Below, in pieces: positions 32,540 through 39,340 of a stretch of 39,340 bases of DNA (the stretch's first letter is position 1; every line of letters begins with the position of its first letter). Source of the stretch: Acidobacteriota bacterium (GTDB lineage Bacteria; Acidobacteriota; Terriglobia; Terriglobales; Acidobacteriaceae); contig JAJYZC010000031.1 in assembly GCA_021800255.1 (NCBI GenBank), positions 1 through 39,340 on the forward strand, in the 5' to 3' direction. The notes beneath the pieces were generated by a model. That model saw only the letters and a list, made by a program, of their open reading frames with translations. It made no database searches and was not told the DNA's origin. Position numbers and translations under genes: made by a program.

Positions 32540-33802
32540 ATGGCGGCAGAAGTGAGAGCAGGCGAATGTGTGGCCGCGGCCCCCTCCGGGCTTGCTGGAG
32601 GGCTGCGCTATGTGGCGCGCCAGCCTATCCTGGACCTGCGCGGCAAGGTGCACGGCTACGAACTGCTCTTCCGCGACAGCCCGGAATTGGCCTTTCGGGG
32701 AGACGGCAATCTGGCCACCCGCACCATGCTTGACAATACGGTTATCTTCGGCCTGGACAAGCTGACCGCGGGGTTGCTGGCATTTGTGAATTGCACGCGC
32801 GAGTCGTTGATCGAAAACCTGGTGCAGGTGTTGCCCTCGGGGATGACAGTGCTGGAGATTCTCGAAGGCATTGAACCCTCGCCGGAGGTGATCGATGCGT
32901 GCCGTGCATTGAAGACCGCGGGTTACCGGTTGGCGCTGGACGATTTCGTGTGGAAGCCGGGTATCGAGCCCCTGGTGTGCCTGGCCGACTACGTTAAGGT
33001 GGACTTTTCCGTCACCAACTCCCAAGAAAGGCGGAAACTGCTGTGCCGGTTGAACGGCGTCACGGCGGCGCTGGTGGCGGAAAAGGTGGAGTCGTACCGG
33101 CAGTACGAAGAGGCGCGCGCCGAGGGCTTCATCCTGATCCAGGGGTACTATTTCTGCCGTCCCGTGCTGCTTGAGAACCACGAGGTTCCGCCCAACCGGC
33201 TCTCGCACATCGAAATTCTGCGGCTATTGCGCGAAGACCCGATCGACATACGCAAGCTGAGCCTGGTGGTAAAGCGCGACGCTTCTCTCACCTACCGTTT
33301 GCTGCGGCTCATCAACTCCCCTGTCTGCGCCATGCGGCAGGAGGTGCGCTCCGTCCAGGCGGCTCTGCTGGCGGTGGGAGAAAATGTTTTCCGGCGCATG
33401 TTTACGCTGGCCATCACCAGCGAACTCAACGCCGGCCGGCCGGAGGAAATTCTGCGCATGGCTTTTGTGCGCGGGCGATTCTGCGAGCTGGCCGCCGAAC
33501 CCTGCGCGCTGGACCCGACCGAGCAGTATTTGCTGGGACTGCTCAGCCTGCTTCCGGCCATGCTGCGCCTGCCCATGGAAGATCTGGCTCCGGGGCTGCC
33601 GCTCCGCGAAGAGATTCGCCGGGCCCTGCTGGGCGCGGCGGTTGCGGAACGCACCTTGCTGGAGTGGCTGGTGAATCACGAACGCGGGGATTGGGCGGCC
33701 TGCGACGCCATCCTTGCGGCCCGCGGCCTGGAACAGGAGGCACTCCTTCATTGCTATGCCGAGGCCGTGATGTGGGCCGAATCCGCATTGCACTTCGCTT
33801 GA
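32540..33802 (+). CDS. EAL-HDOD domain signalling protein
   Basis: 420 residues from ATG 32540, which has AGGAA at 32528-32532. The N-terminal EAL-like domain (about 15-210) begins Tyr-Val-Ala-Arg-Gln-Pro-Ile-Leu-Asp and has Tyr-Glu-Leu-Leu-Phe-Arg, Phe-Val-Asn-Cys-Thr, Glu-Ile-Leu-Glu, Leu-Asp-Asp-Phe, Val-Lys-Val-Asp, Ala-Glu-Lys-Val-Glu and Gln-Gly-Tyr-Tyr-Phe. Many cyclic-di-GMP phosphodiesterase positions therefore look kept, but the family (COG3434 type) is often inactive or binding-only. A HDOD domain (about 220-400) follows, with Arg-Leu-Ile-Asn-Ser-Pro. These proteins regulate motility, pili or biofilm; a link to the Tad pilus in this window is speculative. Confidence 0.88.
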   Translation: MAAEVRAGECVAAAPSGLAGGLRYVARQPILDLRGKVHGYELLFRDSPELAFRGDGNLATRTMLDNTVIFGLDKLTAGLLAFVNCTRESLIENLVQVLPSGMTVLEILEGIEPSPEVIDACRALKTAGYRLALDDFVWKPGIEPLVCLADYVKVDFSVTNSQERRKLLCRLNGVTAALVAEKVESYRQYEEARAEGFILIQGYYFCRPVLLENHEVPPNRLSHIEILRLLREDPIDIRKLSLVVKRDASLTYRLLRLINSPVCAMRQEVRSVQAALLAVGENVFRRMFTLAITSELNAGRPEEILRMAFVRGRFCELAAEPCALDPTEQYLLGLLSLLPAMLRLPMEDLAPGLPLREEIRRALLGAAVAERTLLEWLVNHERGDWAACDAILAARGLEQEALLHCYAEAVMWAESALHFA

Positions 33803-33900
33803 GAAAGCAGTCCGGCAGCGCCGCCCCTCGAGCGCGCCTTCATTTCTTAGGAAAATTCAGGCGAGCCATGAGCGCGACAGCCGATCCTTTACGCCTCGAT

Positions 33901-33930
33901 CCGGAATTAGACCGGAATTGGGCCGGAATT
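33901..33930 (+). repeat. Three CCGGAATT repeats spaced 11 bp
   Basis: CCGGAATT at 33901, 33912 and 33923, on one helical face, 60-90 bp upstream of the tolC-like start. A regulator binding site is possible. Confidence 0.55.
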
Positions 33931-33987
33931 TCCGCTGCCGCTTCTGCAGATAGTTGATCTCTTAGCCCTGCTGCTTCATCTGAGAGA

Positions 33988-35460
33988 ATGATGAGAGTGG
34001 CAACCAGGCTACAGATTGTTTTGCGGCAGGCTGCGCCGGCGCTTCTGACTGTTTTTGCACTGAGCGCAGCCGGAGCTGCCGCGCGCGCGCAGACTCAGAA
34101 TCTCTCCTCGGCCGCCAATCCGTTTTTCGGCAGCGTCACGGCGCAGCCCATCAGCAGTCAAACCCTGCGCCTCTCGCTGGATGAGGCCGTGCGCCGGGGC
34201 CTCGAAAACAATCTCGGACTCAAGGAAGCCGAGGCCGGCCAGAAGGCGCTGCACGGGGAGCGGGACGAGGCGCTCCAGCAATTCCTGCCCACCATCACGC
34301 TCAGCGGAGACACGGGTTACTTTCAGCACGATCTGGCGGCGCTGGGGTTCAGTCCGGCGGTGATTGCGGAGTTTGCGCCTCTGTTTCCCGGCGGCAAAGT
34401 TCCTCCGGGGCTCTCGGCCATCACCCGCGACGATCTCACCATGGGGCAGATCCACTTCAGCGAAACGCTGTTCTCCGCGCCTGTGTTCGCCGGCTGGAAG
34501 GCCGCGGGCGCAGCGGAGAAATCAGCTTATTTCACCATGATGTCGGCGCAGGGCAATGTGATCCAGGACGTGGCGACCACGTATCTGCGCTGCATAGCCG
34601 ACCGGAGCGAGGTGAGCGACGCCCAGGCGCAGGTAGCCGAGGCGCAGGTGCTCTTCGAGCACACTCACGCCGAGCACCAGGCCGGCACTGTTCCCGGCCT
34701 GGACGAGCTGCGCGCGCGGGTTGAGCTCGGGGATCAGCAACAGGCGCTGATCGCCGCGCAAAACGCGCTTCAAAAGGATCTGATCCTGCTCAAGCGCGAG
34801 ATCGGCGTCGATCCGGGACAGAAGATCGAACTCACCGACCGGAGTCCCTACGAAAAACTGGCTGTAGAAAGCCACGCCGAGCTCTTGGCCACGGCCTATG
34901 TGGACCGCCAGGACTACCAGAACCTGAAAAGCCAGGCGGTCGAGTACAAGGCCGTTCACGCGGCCTACCGGGCCGAGCGGCTGCCCAGCCTGACCTTCAC
35001 TAGCTACTACGGCACGAGCACGGTAAACGGCGCCGGCACGCACGGCGACTTCGTGGCCATGGGGACGCTGAAGATTCCCATCTTCCGCGAGGCCCGCCTG
35101 CGCGGCGACGAGGATGCGTCGCAGGCGCAGATGGAAGCCGTCAACGCGCAGCTCGCCGACCTGCGCGTTCAGATCGACGAGCAGGTGCGCGCGGCGATGC
35201 TGGACGTGAGCGCCACGGACAAGCTGGTGGACGTGGCGCGCTCCAACGTCGAGCTGGCCAAACGCGCCCTCAGCGACGAGATCGACCGCGTAGACGCCGG
35301 CGTAGACGATAACCTGCCCCTGGTCACCGCGCAGGCGACGCTGGCCACGGCCGAGAGCGGCCTGGTGGAGAGCCTCTACCAATACAACGTCGCCAAGCTC
35401 GCCCTGGCCCGCTCCATAGGCGTGATCCAAACCGAGTACCGGACGTATCTGGGACGGTGA
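33988..35460 (+). CDS. TolC-family outer-membrane channel protein
   Basis: 490 residues. A signal peptide (about 1-35) is followed by the TolC pattern of two homologous halves: Leu-Arg-Leu-Ser-Leu-Asp-Glu-Ala-Val-Arg-Arg-Gly-Leu-Glu-Asn-Asn-Leu-Gly-Leu (about 60-78), a long coiled-coil half ending near Leu-Lys-Arg-Glu-Ile-Gly-Val-Asp-Pro-Gly (about 269-278), then Asp-Tyr-Gln-Asn-Leu-Lys-Ser and a second coiled coil to Ala-Leu-Ala-Arg-Ser-Ile-Gly. It forms a trimeric export duct. No inner-membrane pump or adaptor is next to it. ATG 33988 or 33991 both fit GAGAG. Confidence 0.88.
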   Translation: MMRVATRLQIVLRQAAPALLTVFALSAAGAAARAQTQNLSSAANPFFGSVTAQPISSQTLRLSLDEAVRRGLENNLGLKEAEAGQKALHGERDEALQQFLPTITLSGDTGYFQHDLAALGFSPAVIAEFAPLFPGGKVPPGLSAITRDDLTMGQIHFSETLFSAPVFAGWKAAGAAEKSAYFTMMSAQGNVIQDVATTYLRCIADRSEVSDAQAQVAEAQVLFEHTHAEHQAGTVPGLDELRARVELGDQQQALIAAQNALQKDLILLKREIGVDPGQKIELTDRSPYEKLAVESHAELLATAYVDRQDYQNLKSQAVEYKAVHAAYRAERLPSLTFTSYYGTSTVNGAGTHGDFVAMGTLKIPIFREARLRGDEDASQAQMEAVNAQLADLRVQIDEQVRAAMLDVSATDKLVDVARSNVELAKRALSDEIDRVDAGVDDNLPLVTAQATLATAESGLVESLYQYNVAKLALARSIGVIQTEYRTYLGR

Positions 35461-35555
35461 GCGATTCGGCGGCTCTCTTGGGGCGGTCAGCCTGCTGTTT
35501 CCGTTGGGCATGACGGAACGGCATCCAAGATGCAGCGCAAGCCGTACCCCCTCCC

Positions 35556-35569
35556 CAGGGCAATCGCAT
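35556..35569 (+). repeat. Copy of the CAGGGCAATCGCAT terminal-repeat core
   Basis: Identical 14-bp core to the inverted repeats of 23781-23965; 8 bp later it continues with TTTTGGTT, and TTGGTT also follows within the other copies. Confidence 0.6.
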
Positions 35570-35595
35570 TTGCAATTTTGGTTGAACCATGGCTG

Positions 35596-35713
35596 CTATA
35601 GCATTTTTCGGAAAAGGTGTAGACCGGAACCGCTGCTGCTGAGTGGATTTTTCCTTAAGAAAAATCCACTTTCCCGGTTCTCAATCGTCCCCAGTATTTC
35701 CGAAAATGCCGTA
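35596..35713 (+). repeat. REP/MITE-like palindromic element, copy 2
   Basis: A 118-bp near-identical copy of 5425-5540. Terminal GCATTTTTCGGAAA pairs with TTTCCGAAAATGC; the centre has a 12-bp perfect stem (AGTGGATTTTTC) around CTTAA. It lies between convergent 3' ends, as copy 1 lies just after a 3' end. Confidence 0.88.
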
Positions 35714-35890
35714 GGGACCATAGTTGGCGCTTACGTGCGGGGGTTGCAGGCATCAAGTTCCTTGCAGGGGGATTTCATGCCAAGCCAAGAAACGCCGGGG
35801 CAGTTTGGTTCCTGTTGGGAAGGTCTGGAGGACACGCGGCGTGGCCATGCGGTGCTGCGCCGCTTTTACGAGTTGCACCCCATCTGCGCG

Positions 35891-37297
35891 CTATCCGTTC
35901 AGCACATCCTGGAGTTTGTTCAACGTGCGGTGCAGGTCCTTGTCGGTGCGGCGCTGCTCATCGATCTTGGCGATGGAGTGCATGACCGTGGTGTGATGCT
36001 TGTTGCCGAACTGGCGGCCGATCTCGGGCAGGCTGGCCTCGGTCATCTGCTTGGCCAGGTACATGGCGATCTGGCGCGGGACGACGACCTTGCGCGAGTT
36101 GTTCTTCTGCTTCAGGTCGGCGACCCTCATGCCGAACTGCTCGGCCACGGCGCGCTGAATGGCCTCGATGGTGACCTTGCGCACCTGCATGTCGATGAAC
36201 TGCTTGAGGCATTGCTGCGTGGCGGCCAGCGTGATCTCCATCTTGTAGCTCTGGCACCAGGCGACGAGCCGCACCAGCGCCCCTTCGAGCTCGCGCACGT
36301 TGGTGCGCACGTTGGAGGCTACGAACAGCGCCACGTCGGTGGGCAACTGCACCTGCTCGCTTTCGGCCTTCTTGAGCAGAATGGCGACCTTGGTTTCCAG
36401 ATCGGGGGGCTGGATGTCGGCGATCAGGCCCCACTCGAAGCGCGAGCGCAGCCGCTCCTCAATCTCCGTCAGCTCCTTGGGCGGCCGGTCGGAGGCGATC
36501 ACCACCTGCTTCATGCTCTCGTGGAGCGCGTTGAAGGTGTGGAAGAACTCCTCCTGGGTGCGCTCCTTCTGGGAGATGAACTGGATGTCGTCGATCAAAA
36601 GCACATCCACGGTGCGGAAGCGGTCGCGGAAGCTGGTCATGCGGTCGTTGCGGATGGAGTTGATCATCTCGTTGGTGAACTTCTCCGCGGAGACGTAGCA
36701 GATGCTGGCCATGGGCTGGCGGCGCTTGACCTCGTGGCCGATGGCGTGCATGAGGTGAGTCTTGCCCATGCCCACGCCGCTATAGAGGAAGAGGGGATTG
36801 TAAGCGCGTGAGGGGCGCTCAGCCACAGCCAGAGCGGCGGCGCGGGCGAACTGATTGCCGCTGCCGCTGACGAAAGCATCGAAGGTGTAGCGGGGATTGA
36901 GCTGCGCCGCCGTGGACCAATCGAAACGGCCCTGCTCGGGCTGGCGCGCCGGCCCGGGCGGAGGCGCGGAGGGCGCATGCGCAGGAACCGGGCCGAAACC
37001 GCCGTCCTTGCGCTGAGGGGGAATCGACGGATCGTCCTCGACGGTCACAAAGCTCACATCGTCAAACTCCAGCGACAGCAGGTCGATGGCTTCCTGAATC
37101 AGGTCGCCATATTTTTCGCCGATATGCTGGAACTCCGGTGAAGGCACGCGCACGTACAGCGTGCGGCCCGCCGCGTGACTGAAGCGCGTGGGCTTGAGCC
37201 AAGTGTCAAAGGATTGCCGGATGACCTTCTTTTCTAAGGCCGCCAGTATCTGAAGCCAGGGGTTGAGGGCTGAAGCCGCCGAGGTTGCAATTGCCAT
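35891..37297 (-). CDS. dnaA: Chromosomal replication initiator DnaA
   Basis: 468 residues. Domain I (about 12-85) is followed by a Pro-rich linker (about 88-130). The AAA+ domain has Walker A Gly-Val-Gly-Met-Gly-Lys-Thr (174-180), Walker B Leu-Leu-Ile-Asp-Asp-Ile-Gln-Phe (233-240) and Arg-Leu-Arg-Ser-Arg-Phe (282-287). The DNA-binding domain IV carries Ala-Met-Tyr-Leu-Ala-Lys-Gln and Gly-Asn-Lys-His-His-Thr-Thr-Val-Met-His. It binds DnaA boxes and opens oriC. It is divergent from rpmH-rnpA-yidD-yidC, the classical origin-region order. The 5' UTR appears long (about 200 nt) given the promoter at 37531-37558. Confidence 0.97.
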   Translation of the reverse strand: MAIATSAASALNPWLQILAALEKKVIRQSFDTWLKPTRFSHAAGRTLYVRVPSPEFQHIGEKYGDLIQEAIDLLSLEFDDVSFVTVEDDPSIPPQRKDGGFGPVPAHAPSAPPPGPARQPEQGRFDWSTAAQLNPRYTFDAFVSGSGNQFARAAALAVAERPSRAYNPLFLYSGVGMGKTHLMHAIGHEVKRRQPMASICYVSAEKFTNEMINSIRNDRMTSFRDRFRTVDVLLIDDIQFISQKERTQEEFFHTFNALHESMKQVVIASDRPPKELTEIEERLRSRFEWGLIADIQPPDLETKVAILLKKAESEQVQLPTDVALFVASNVRTNVRELEGALVRLVAWCQSYKMEITLAATQQCLKQFIDMQVRKVTIEAIQRAVAEQFGMRVADLKQKNNSRKVVVPRQIAMYLAKQMTEASLPEIGRQFGNKHHTTVMHSIAKIDEQRRTDKDLHRTLNKLQDVLNG

Positions 37298-37530
37298 CTT
37301 TCGAATCCTTGCTAGCGCCCGTCATCAAGCCGGGTGCGGGCTTATTTGCGGTTTTCAAACGACGGATTCTCGGGCGCGCAATACTGCCCAGTGCGCGTTG
37401 ATCGCCGGCTCCTTGTTTCCGCTAACCTGTCCCAGAATATCCGGCCTGGTATGCGATTCAGAATCCCGTTCCGCCAGATACTTGAATCTCTCTTGACCGG
37501 GCGCTAAAAACTTTTTACTGAACGGTCCCG

Positions 37531-37558
37531 ATAGTAGCACATCTGGAGCGCATTGCAA
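37531..37558 (-). promoter_or_regulatory. Sigma-70 promoter of dnaA
   Basis: On the minus strand, TTGCAA (37558-37553), a 16-bp spacer and TACTAT (37536-37531). Confidence 0.5.
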
Positions 37559-37732
37559 TCTTTCTTTAACAAAGTTTTCTGCGCGTGCGATGAGTTGCAC
37601 CATAGCTGGTGAAAGTTGGCGCGCATGTTACCGCAGTCACGCCGGAAAGATGGGGAAGCGGCGCTTTTTGCGCCACCGATTCGCGGCCTTTGCGCTGCGT
37701 TCTCTGAGCGCCATGCCGCTCTGCGTGCCCGG

Positions 37733-37762
37733 TTGGATTCCATGCCCAGCCTACGGTATACT
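37733..37762 (+). promoter_or_regulatory. Sigma-70 promoter of rpmH operon
   Basis: TTGGAT (37733-37738), an 18-bp spacer, then TATACT (37757-37762), giving a leader of about 45 nt before rpmH. Confidence 0.65.
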
Positions 37763-37814
37763 GGAAGCCGTTGCTAAAACGCAGATTGCAGAGAAGAAGC
37801 AGGAGCGCATTCTT

Positions 37815-37970
37815 ATGCCCAAGCGCACGTTTCAACCGAACCGCAGGCGCCGCGTAAAGACCCACGGATTCCGGGCGCGCATGAAGACCAAGGCCGGGTC
37901 CGCGGTGCTCAGCCGCCGCCGCGCCGCCGGCCGCAGGCGCGTCACGGTGACCGCCGGTTACCGCGACTGA
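37815..37970 (+). CDS. rpmH: 50S ribosomal protein L34
   Basis: 51 residues: [20 protein letters not shown], then Arg-Met-Lys-Thr-Lys-Ala-Gly. This is the L34 signature; Arg/Lys-rich and bound to 23S rRNA. AGGAG at 37801-37805 supports ATG 37815. A slightly long C-terminus (Val-Thr-Val-Thr-Ala-Gly-Tyr-Arg-Asp) compared with 44-47 residue homologues is common in some phyla. First gene of the rpmH-rnpA-yidD-yidC unit. Confidence 0.97.
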   Translation: MPKRTFQPNRRRRVKTHGFRARMKTKAGSAVLSRRRAAGRRRVTVTAGYRD

Positions 37971-38028
37971 GGCGCGCATACCGTTCGGCTGGCCGCGCAC
38001 GGCGCCCGTTGCGGAGCGAGCTTTCCCC

Positions 38029-38478
38029 ATGAACCAGATTTTCAAGACCGCGCAACGCCAATCGCTGGCGGGCGTTCGTCTGCGCAAGCACGCCGACTAT
38101 CAGCGTGCCTACGCCGCGGCCCGTAAATGGCAATCCGCGTCCATGAGCTGGTTTCTAGCCCCGCGGACGCCTGCCGGCGAAGCCGCGGGCGCGCGGGTCG
38201 GCCTTACCGCGGGCAAGGTGCTGGGCAAAGCATACCAGCGCAATCGCATCAAGCGGCGCCTGCGCGAGGCGCTGCGGCGCCACCTGGACCTGCTGCCCGT
38301 GGGGTTCGACCTGATCCTGCATCCGCGCCGCAGCGTTCTGACCGTGGATTTTGCAAAACTGGAGGAGGAAGTGGTGCGCATCCTTGAGCAGGCGCGCGCC
38401 GAGGCCCAACACTCCTCAACCTGGCGCCGCGCCGCGCCGGCTCCTCTCGCGCACCGCACCGGAGCAACGCCCGCATGA
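38029..38478 (+). CDS. rnpA: Ribonuclease P protein component
   Basis: 149 residues. [13 protein letters not shown] begins the fold, [11 protein letters not shown] precedes the hallmark [11 protein letters not shown] (about 70-80), and Asp-Leu-Ile-Leu-His-Pro-Arg-Arg follows. It assists RNase P RNA in maturing tRNA 5' ends. The C-terminal ~30 residues are an Ala/Pro/Arg-rich extension not needed for the fold. It overlaps yidD by 4 bp (ATGA at 38475-38478). Confidence 0.95.
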   Translation: MNQIFKTAQRQSLAGVRLRKHADYQRAYAAARKWQSASMSWFLAPRTPAGEAAGARVGLTAGKVLGKAYQRNRIKRRLREALRRHLDLLPVGFDLILHPRRSVLTVDFAKLEEEVVRILEQARAEAQHSSTWRRAAPAPLAHRTGATPA

Positions 38479-38786
38479 TGACCCGCTTGCTGCTCGCCTT
38501 ACTCGCCTTCTATCGCCGCTGGCTTTCGCCTGCGCTTCATGCTCTCAGCCCAGGCGGCTGCAAGTATCTGCCTACCTGCTCGGAGTACGCCCAAGTGGCC
38601 ATCGCCACGCACGGCCCTTTGCGCGGCAGCGGGCTGGCCCTCTGGCGGCTGCTGCGCTGCCATCCCTTTGCTCGCGGAGGTCTCGATCCCGTGCCAACCG
38701 CTCCAGGCATCAAGGACCGCTCTCTGGGGGTCCCGGCGCCGCCGGCCGTTCCTGCGAGACCTTTTCCCCATAAACCTTTACCATAG
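38475..38786 (+). CDS. yidD: Membrane protein insertion efficiency factor YidD
   Basis: 103 residues. An amphipathic/hydrophobic N-terminus ([14 protein letters not shown]) is followed by the family core [11 protein letters not shown] and [17 protein letters not shown]. The three conserved Cys are present. It aids membrane protein insertion with YidC, which follows. The C-terminal ~30 residues are Pro-rich. Coupled to rnpA by a 4-bp overlap. Confidence 0.95.
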   Translation: MMTRLLLALLAFYRRWLSPALHALSPGGCKYLPTCSEYAQVAIATHGPLRGSGLALWRLLRCHPFARGGLDPVPTAPGIKDRSLGVPAPPAVPARPFPHKPLP

Positions 38787-38838
38787 AAACAGCGGCGGCC
38801 CTGCGAGGCTGCTCTCTCTAACCGACAGGAAGTATTCT

Positions 38839-39340
38839 TTGCCCGAGATTCGCAATCCCAATCTTCAGAACCAGGGGCGCGGCGGCGATGCCAGCTCCAA
38901 CATGATCTTCTGGCTGCTGCTTTTGCTTGTTTTTCTGGGCTACGAAACCTTCTTCAACAAGCCCAAGCCTCCGCAGCCCAAGCCCGCGCAAACCCAGAAG
39001 CAGGAGCAGCAATCTGCTCTGTCCGCTGCGCAGCCCGCGCCGGCCCAGGCGCAAACGGCGGCCAAAGCTGCGCAGCCCGCGCCGGCTCCGGTGATTCAAG
39101 CCTCTTCCGAATCTCAAATCACGGTCGAAAACGAGCTCTACCGGATCGTTTTCAGCAACCGCGGCGCGCAGGTGAAGCAGTGGATCCTGAAAAAGTACTT
39201 CGGCTCCGAAGGCCAGCCGCTGGATATGGTGCAACCGCAAGCCGCGGCGCGCTTCGGCTTTCCCTTGGAGCTTTTTACCTATGATCCCGCCCTCACCCGG
39301 CAGTTGAACGATGCGCTCTACCAGGTGACGGTGAACGGCG
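38839..39340 (+). CDS. yidC: Membrane protein insertase YidC (5' part; cut by window end)
   Basis: The first ~167 residues only. TTG 38839 is the start, with AGGA at 38827-38830. Translation gives Met-Pro-Glu-Ile-Arg-Asn-Pro-Asn-Leu-Gln-Asn-Gln, one membrane helix (Phe-Trp-Leu-Leu-Leu-Leu-Leu-Val-Phe-Leu, about 24-33), a Lys-Pro/Gln/Ala-rich linker (about 41-88), then the start of the periplasmic domain (Ile-Thr-Val-Glu-Asn-Glu-Leu-Tyr-Arg-Ile-Val-Phe-Ser-Asn-Arg-Gly-Ala-Gln-Val-Lys-Gln-Trp). This is the Gram-negative long-form YidC. The insertase core lies beyond 39340. Confidence 0.9.
   Translation, partial: MPEIRNPNLQNQGRGGDASSNMIFWLLLLLVFLGYETFFNKPKPPQPKPAQTQKQEQQSALSAAQPAPAQAQTAAKAAQPAPAPVIQASSESQITVENELYRIVFSNRGAQVKQWILKKYFGSEGQPLDMVQPQAAARFGFPLELFTYDPALTRQLNDALYQVTVNG

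Larger units (their letters stand above)
35461..35890. other. Intergenic region between tolC-like gene and dnaA
   Basis: About 430 bp between convergent genes. It holds one terminal-repeat core (35556-35569) shared with 23781-23965 and the second full copy of the palindromic element (35596-35713). A short open stretch from 35777 with AGGGGG upstream was considered and rejected. Confidence 0.6.
37298..37814. other. dnaA-rpmH intergenic region
   Basis: About 520 bp with promoters for both divergent genes. No convincing DnaA box (TTATNCACA) was found in it by eye, so it cannot be called oriC from sequence alone. Confidence 0.6.

Noticed and set aside
35504-36811. Long plus-strand open frame antisense to dnaA, with AGGGGG before an ATG at about 35777
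   Set aside because: It runs through the dnaA coding region and its composition mirrors codon bias of the other strand; dnaA motifs are unmistakable.
37321-37560. DnaA-box-like TTATTTGC near the dnaA start
   Set aside because: It differs from TTATNCACA at several positions and is isolated.

Overview
The window is a G+C-rich chromosomal segment, most likely from an Acidobacteriota (Terriglobia-type) bacterium. This placement is an inference from gene content: a carboxypeptidase-regulatory/TonB-receptor-like protein, Asp-box propeller proteins, a large Wzi-type outer-membrane protein, futalosine-route menaquinone synthesis, a Tad/Flp pilus locus and an EAL-HDOD regulator. All gene names rest on motifs read by eye; no database search was run.

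Layout. (1) 1-8.5 kb is the distal part of a Tad/Flp pilus locus: two TadE-type pseudopilins, cpaB, the secretin cpaC, a DUF192 protein and two paralogous Flp pilins. An antisense TonB-like gene and an antisense GT-C-type membrane gene are interleaved. The first Flp gene has a good sigma-54-type -24/-12 element with a dyad upstream; the second has a weaker match. (2) 8.9-13.1 kb is a glycosyltransferase group (two multi-pass GT-C-type proteins around a GT2 enzyme). (3) 13.2-20.6 kb holds envelope genes: a TonB-receptor-like protein, an OmpA-like protein with Ig-like repeats and an exported Asp-box propeller, with a stand-alone nuoB between them. (4) 20.6-24.8 kb has mqnE, a Phd/PIN toxin-antitoxin pair, glutaryl-CoA dehydrogenase (antisense), a small ORF and a truncated 3-hydroxyacyl-CoA dehydrogenase. 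(5) 24.9-28.6 kb has an exported protein, a degenerate E1-alpha-like protein lacking the thiamine-diphosphate motif, and a Wzi-family protein. (6) 28.8-35.5 kb has tsaD (antisense), a CCA-adding/HD enzyme, fabG, an EAL-HDOD protein and a TolC-like channel. (7) 35.9-39.3 kb is the conserved chromosomal block dnaA <- | -> rpmH-rnpA-yidD-yidC, with yidC cut by the window end.

Non-coding structure is rich. It includes a roughly 117-bp palindromic repeat in two near-identical copies plus a diverged third with matching stem changes, a 185-bp segment bounded by perfect 17-bp inverted repeats, three related hairpins around the flp genes, a GTAWAC-N4-GTWTAC dyad with a shared downstream block in two places, a 24-bp tandem duplication and several perfect hairpins. 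The most interesting items are the sigma-54-like control of the Flp pilins, the E1-alpha pseudoenzyme next to wzi, and the REP/MITE-like element. No tRNA, rRNA, CRISPR array or intact insertion sequence was recognised.
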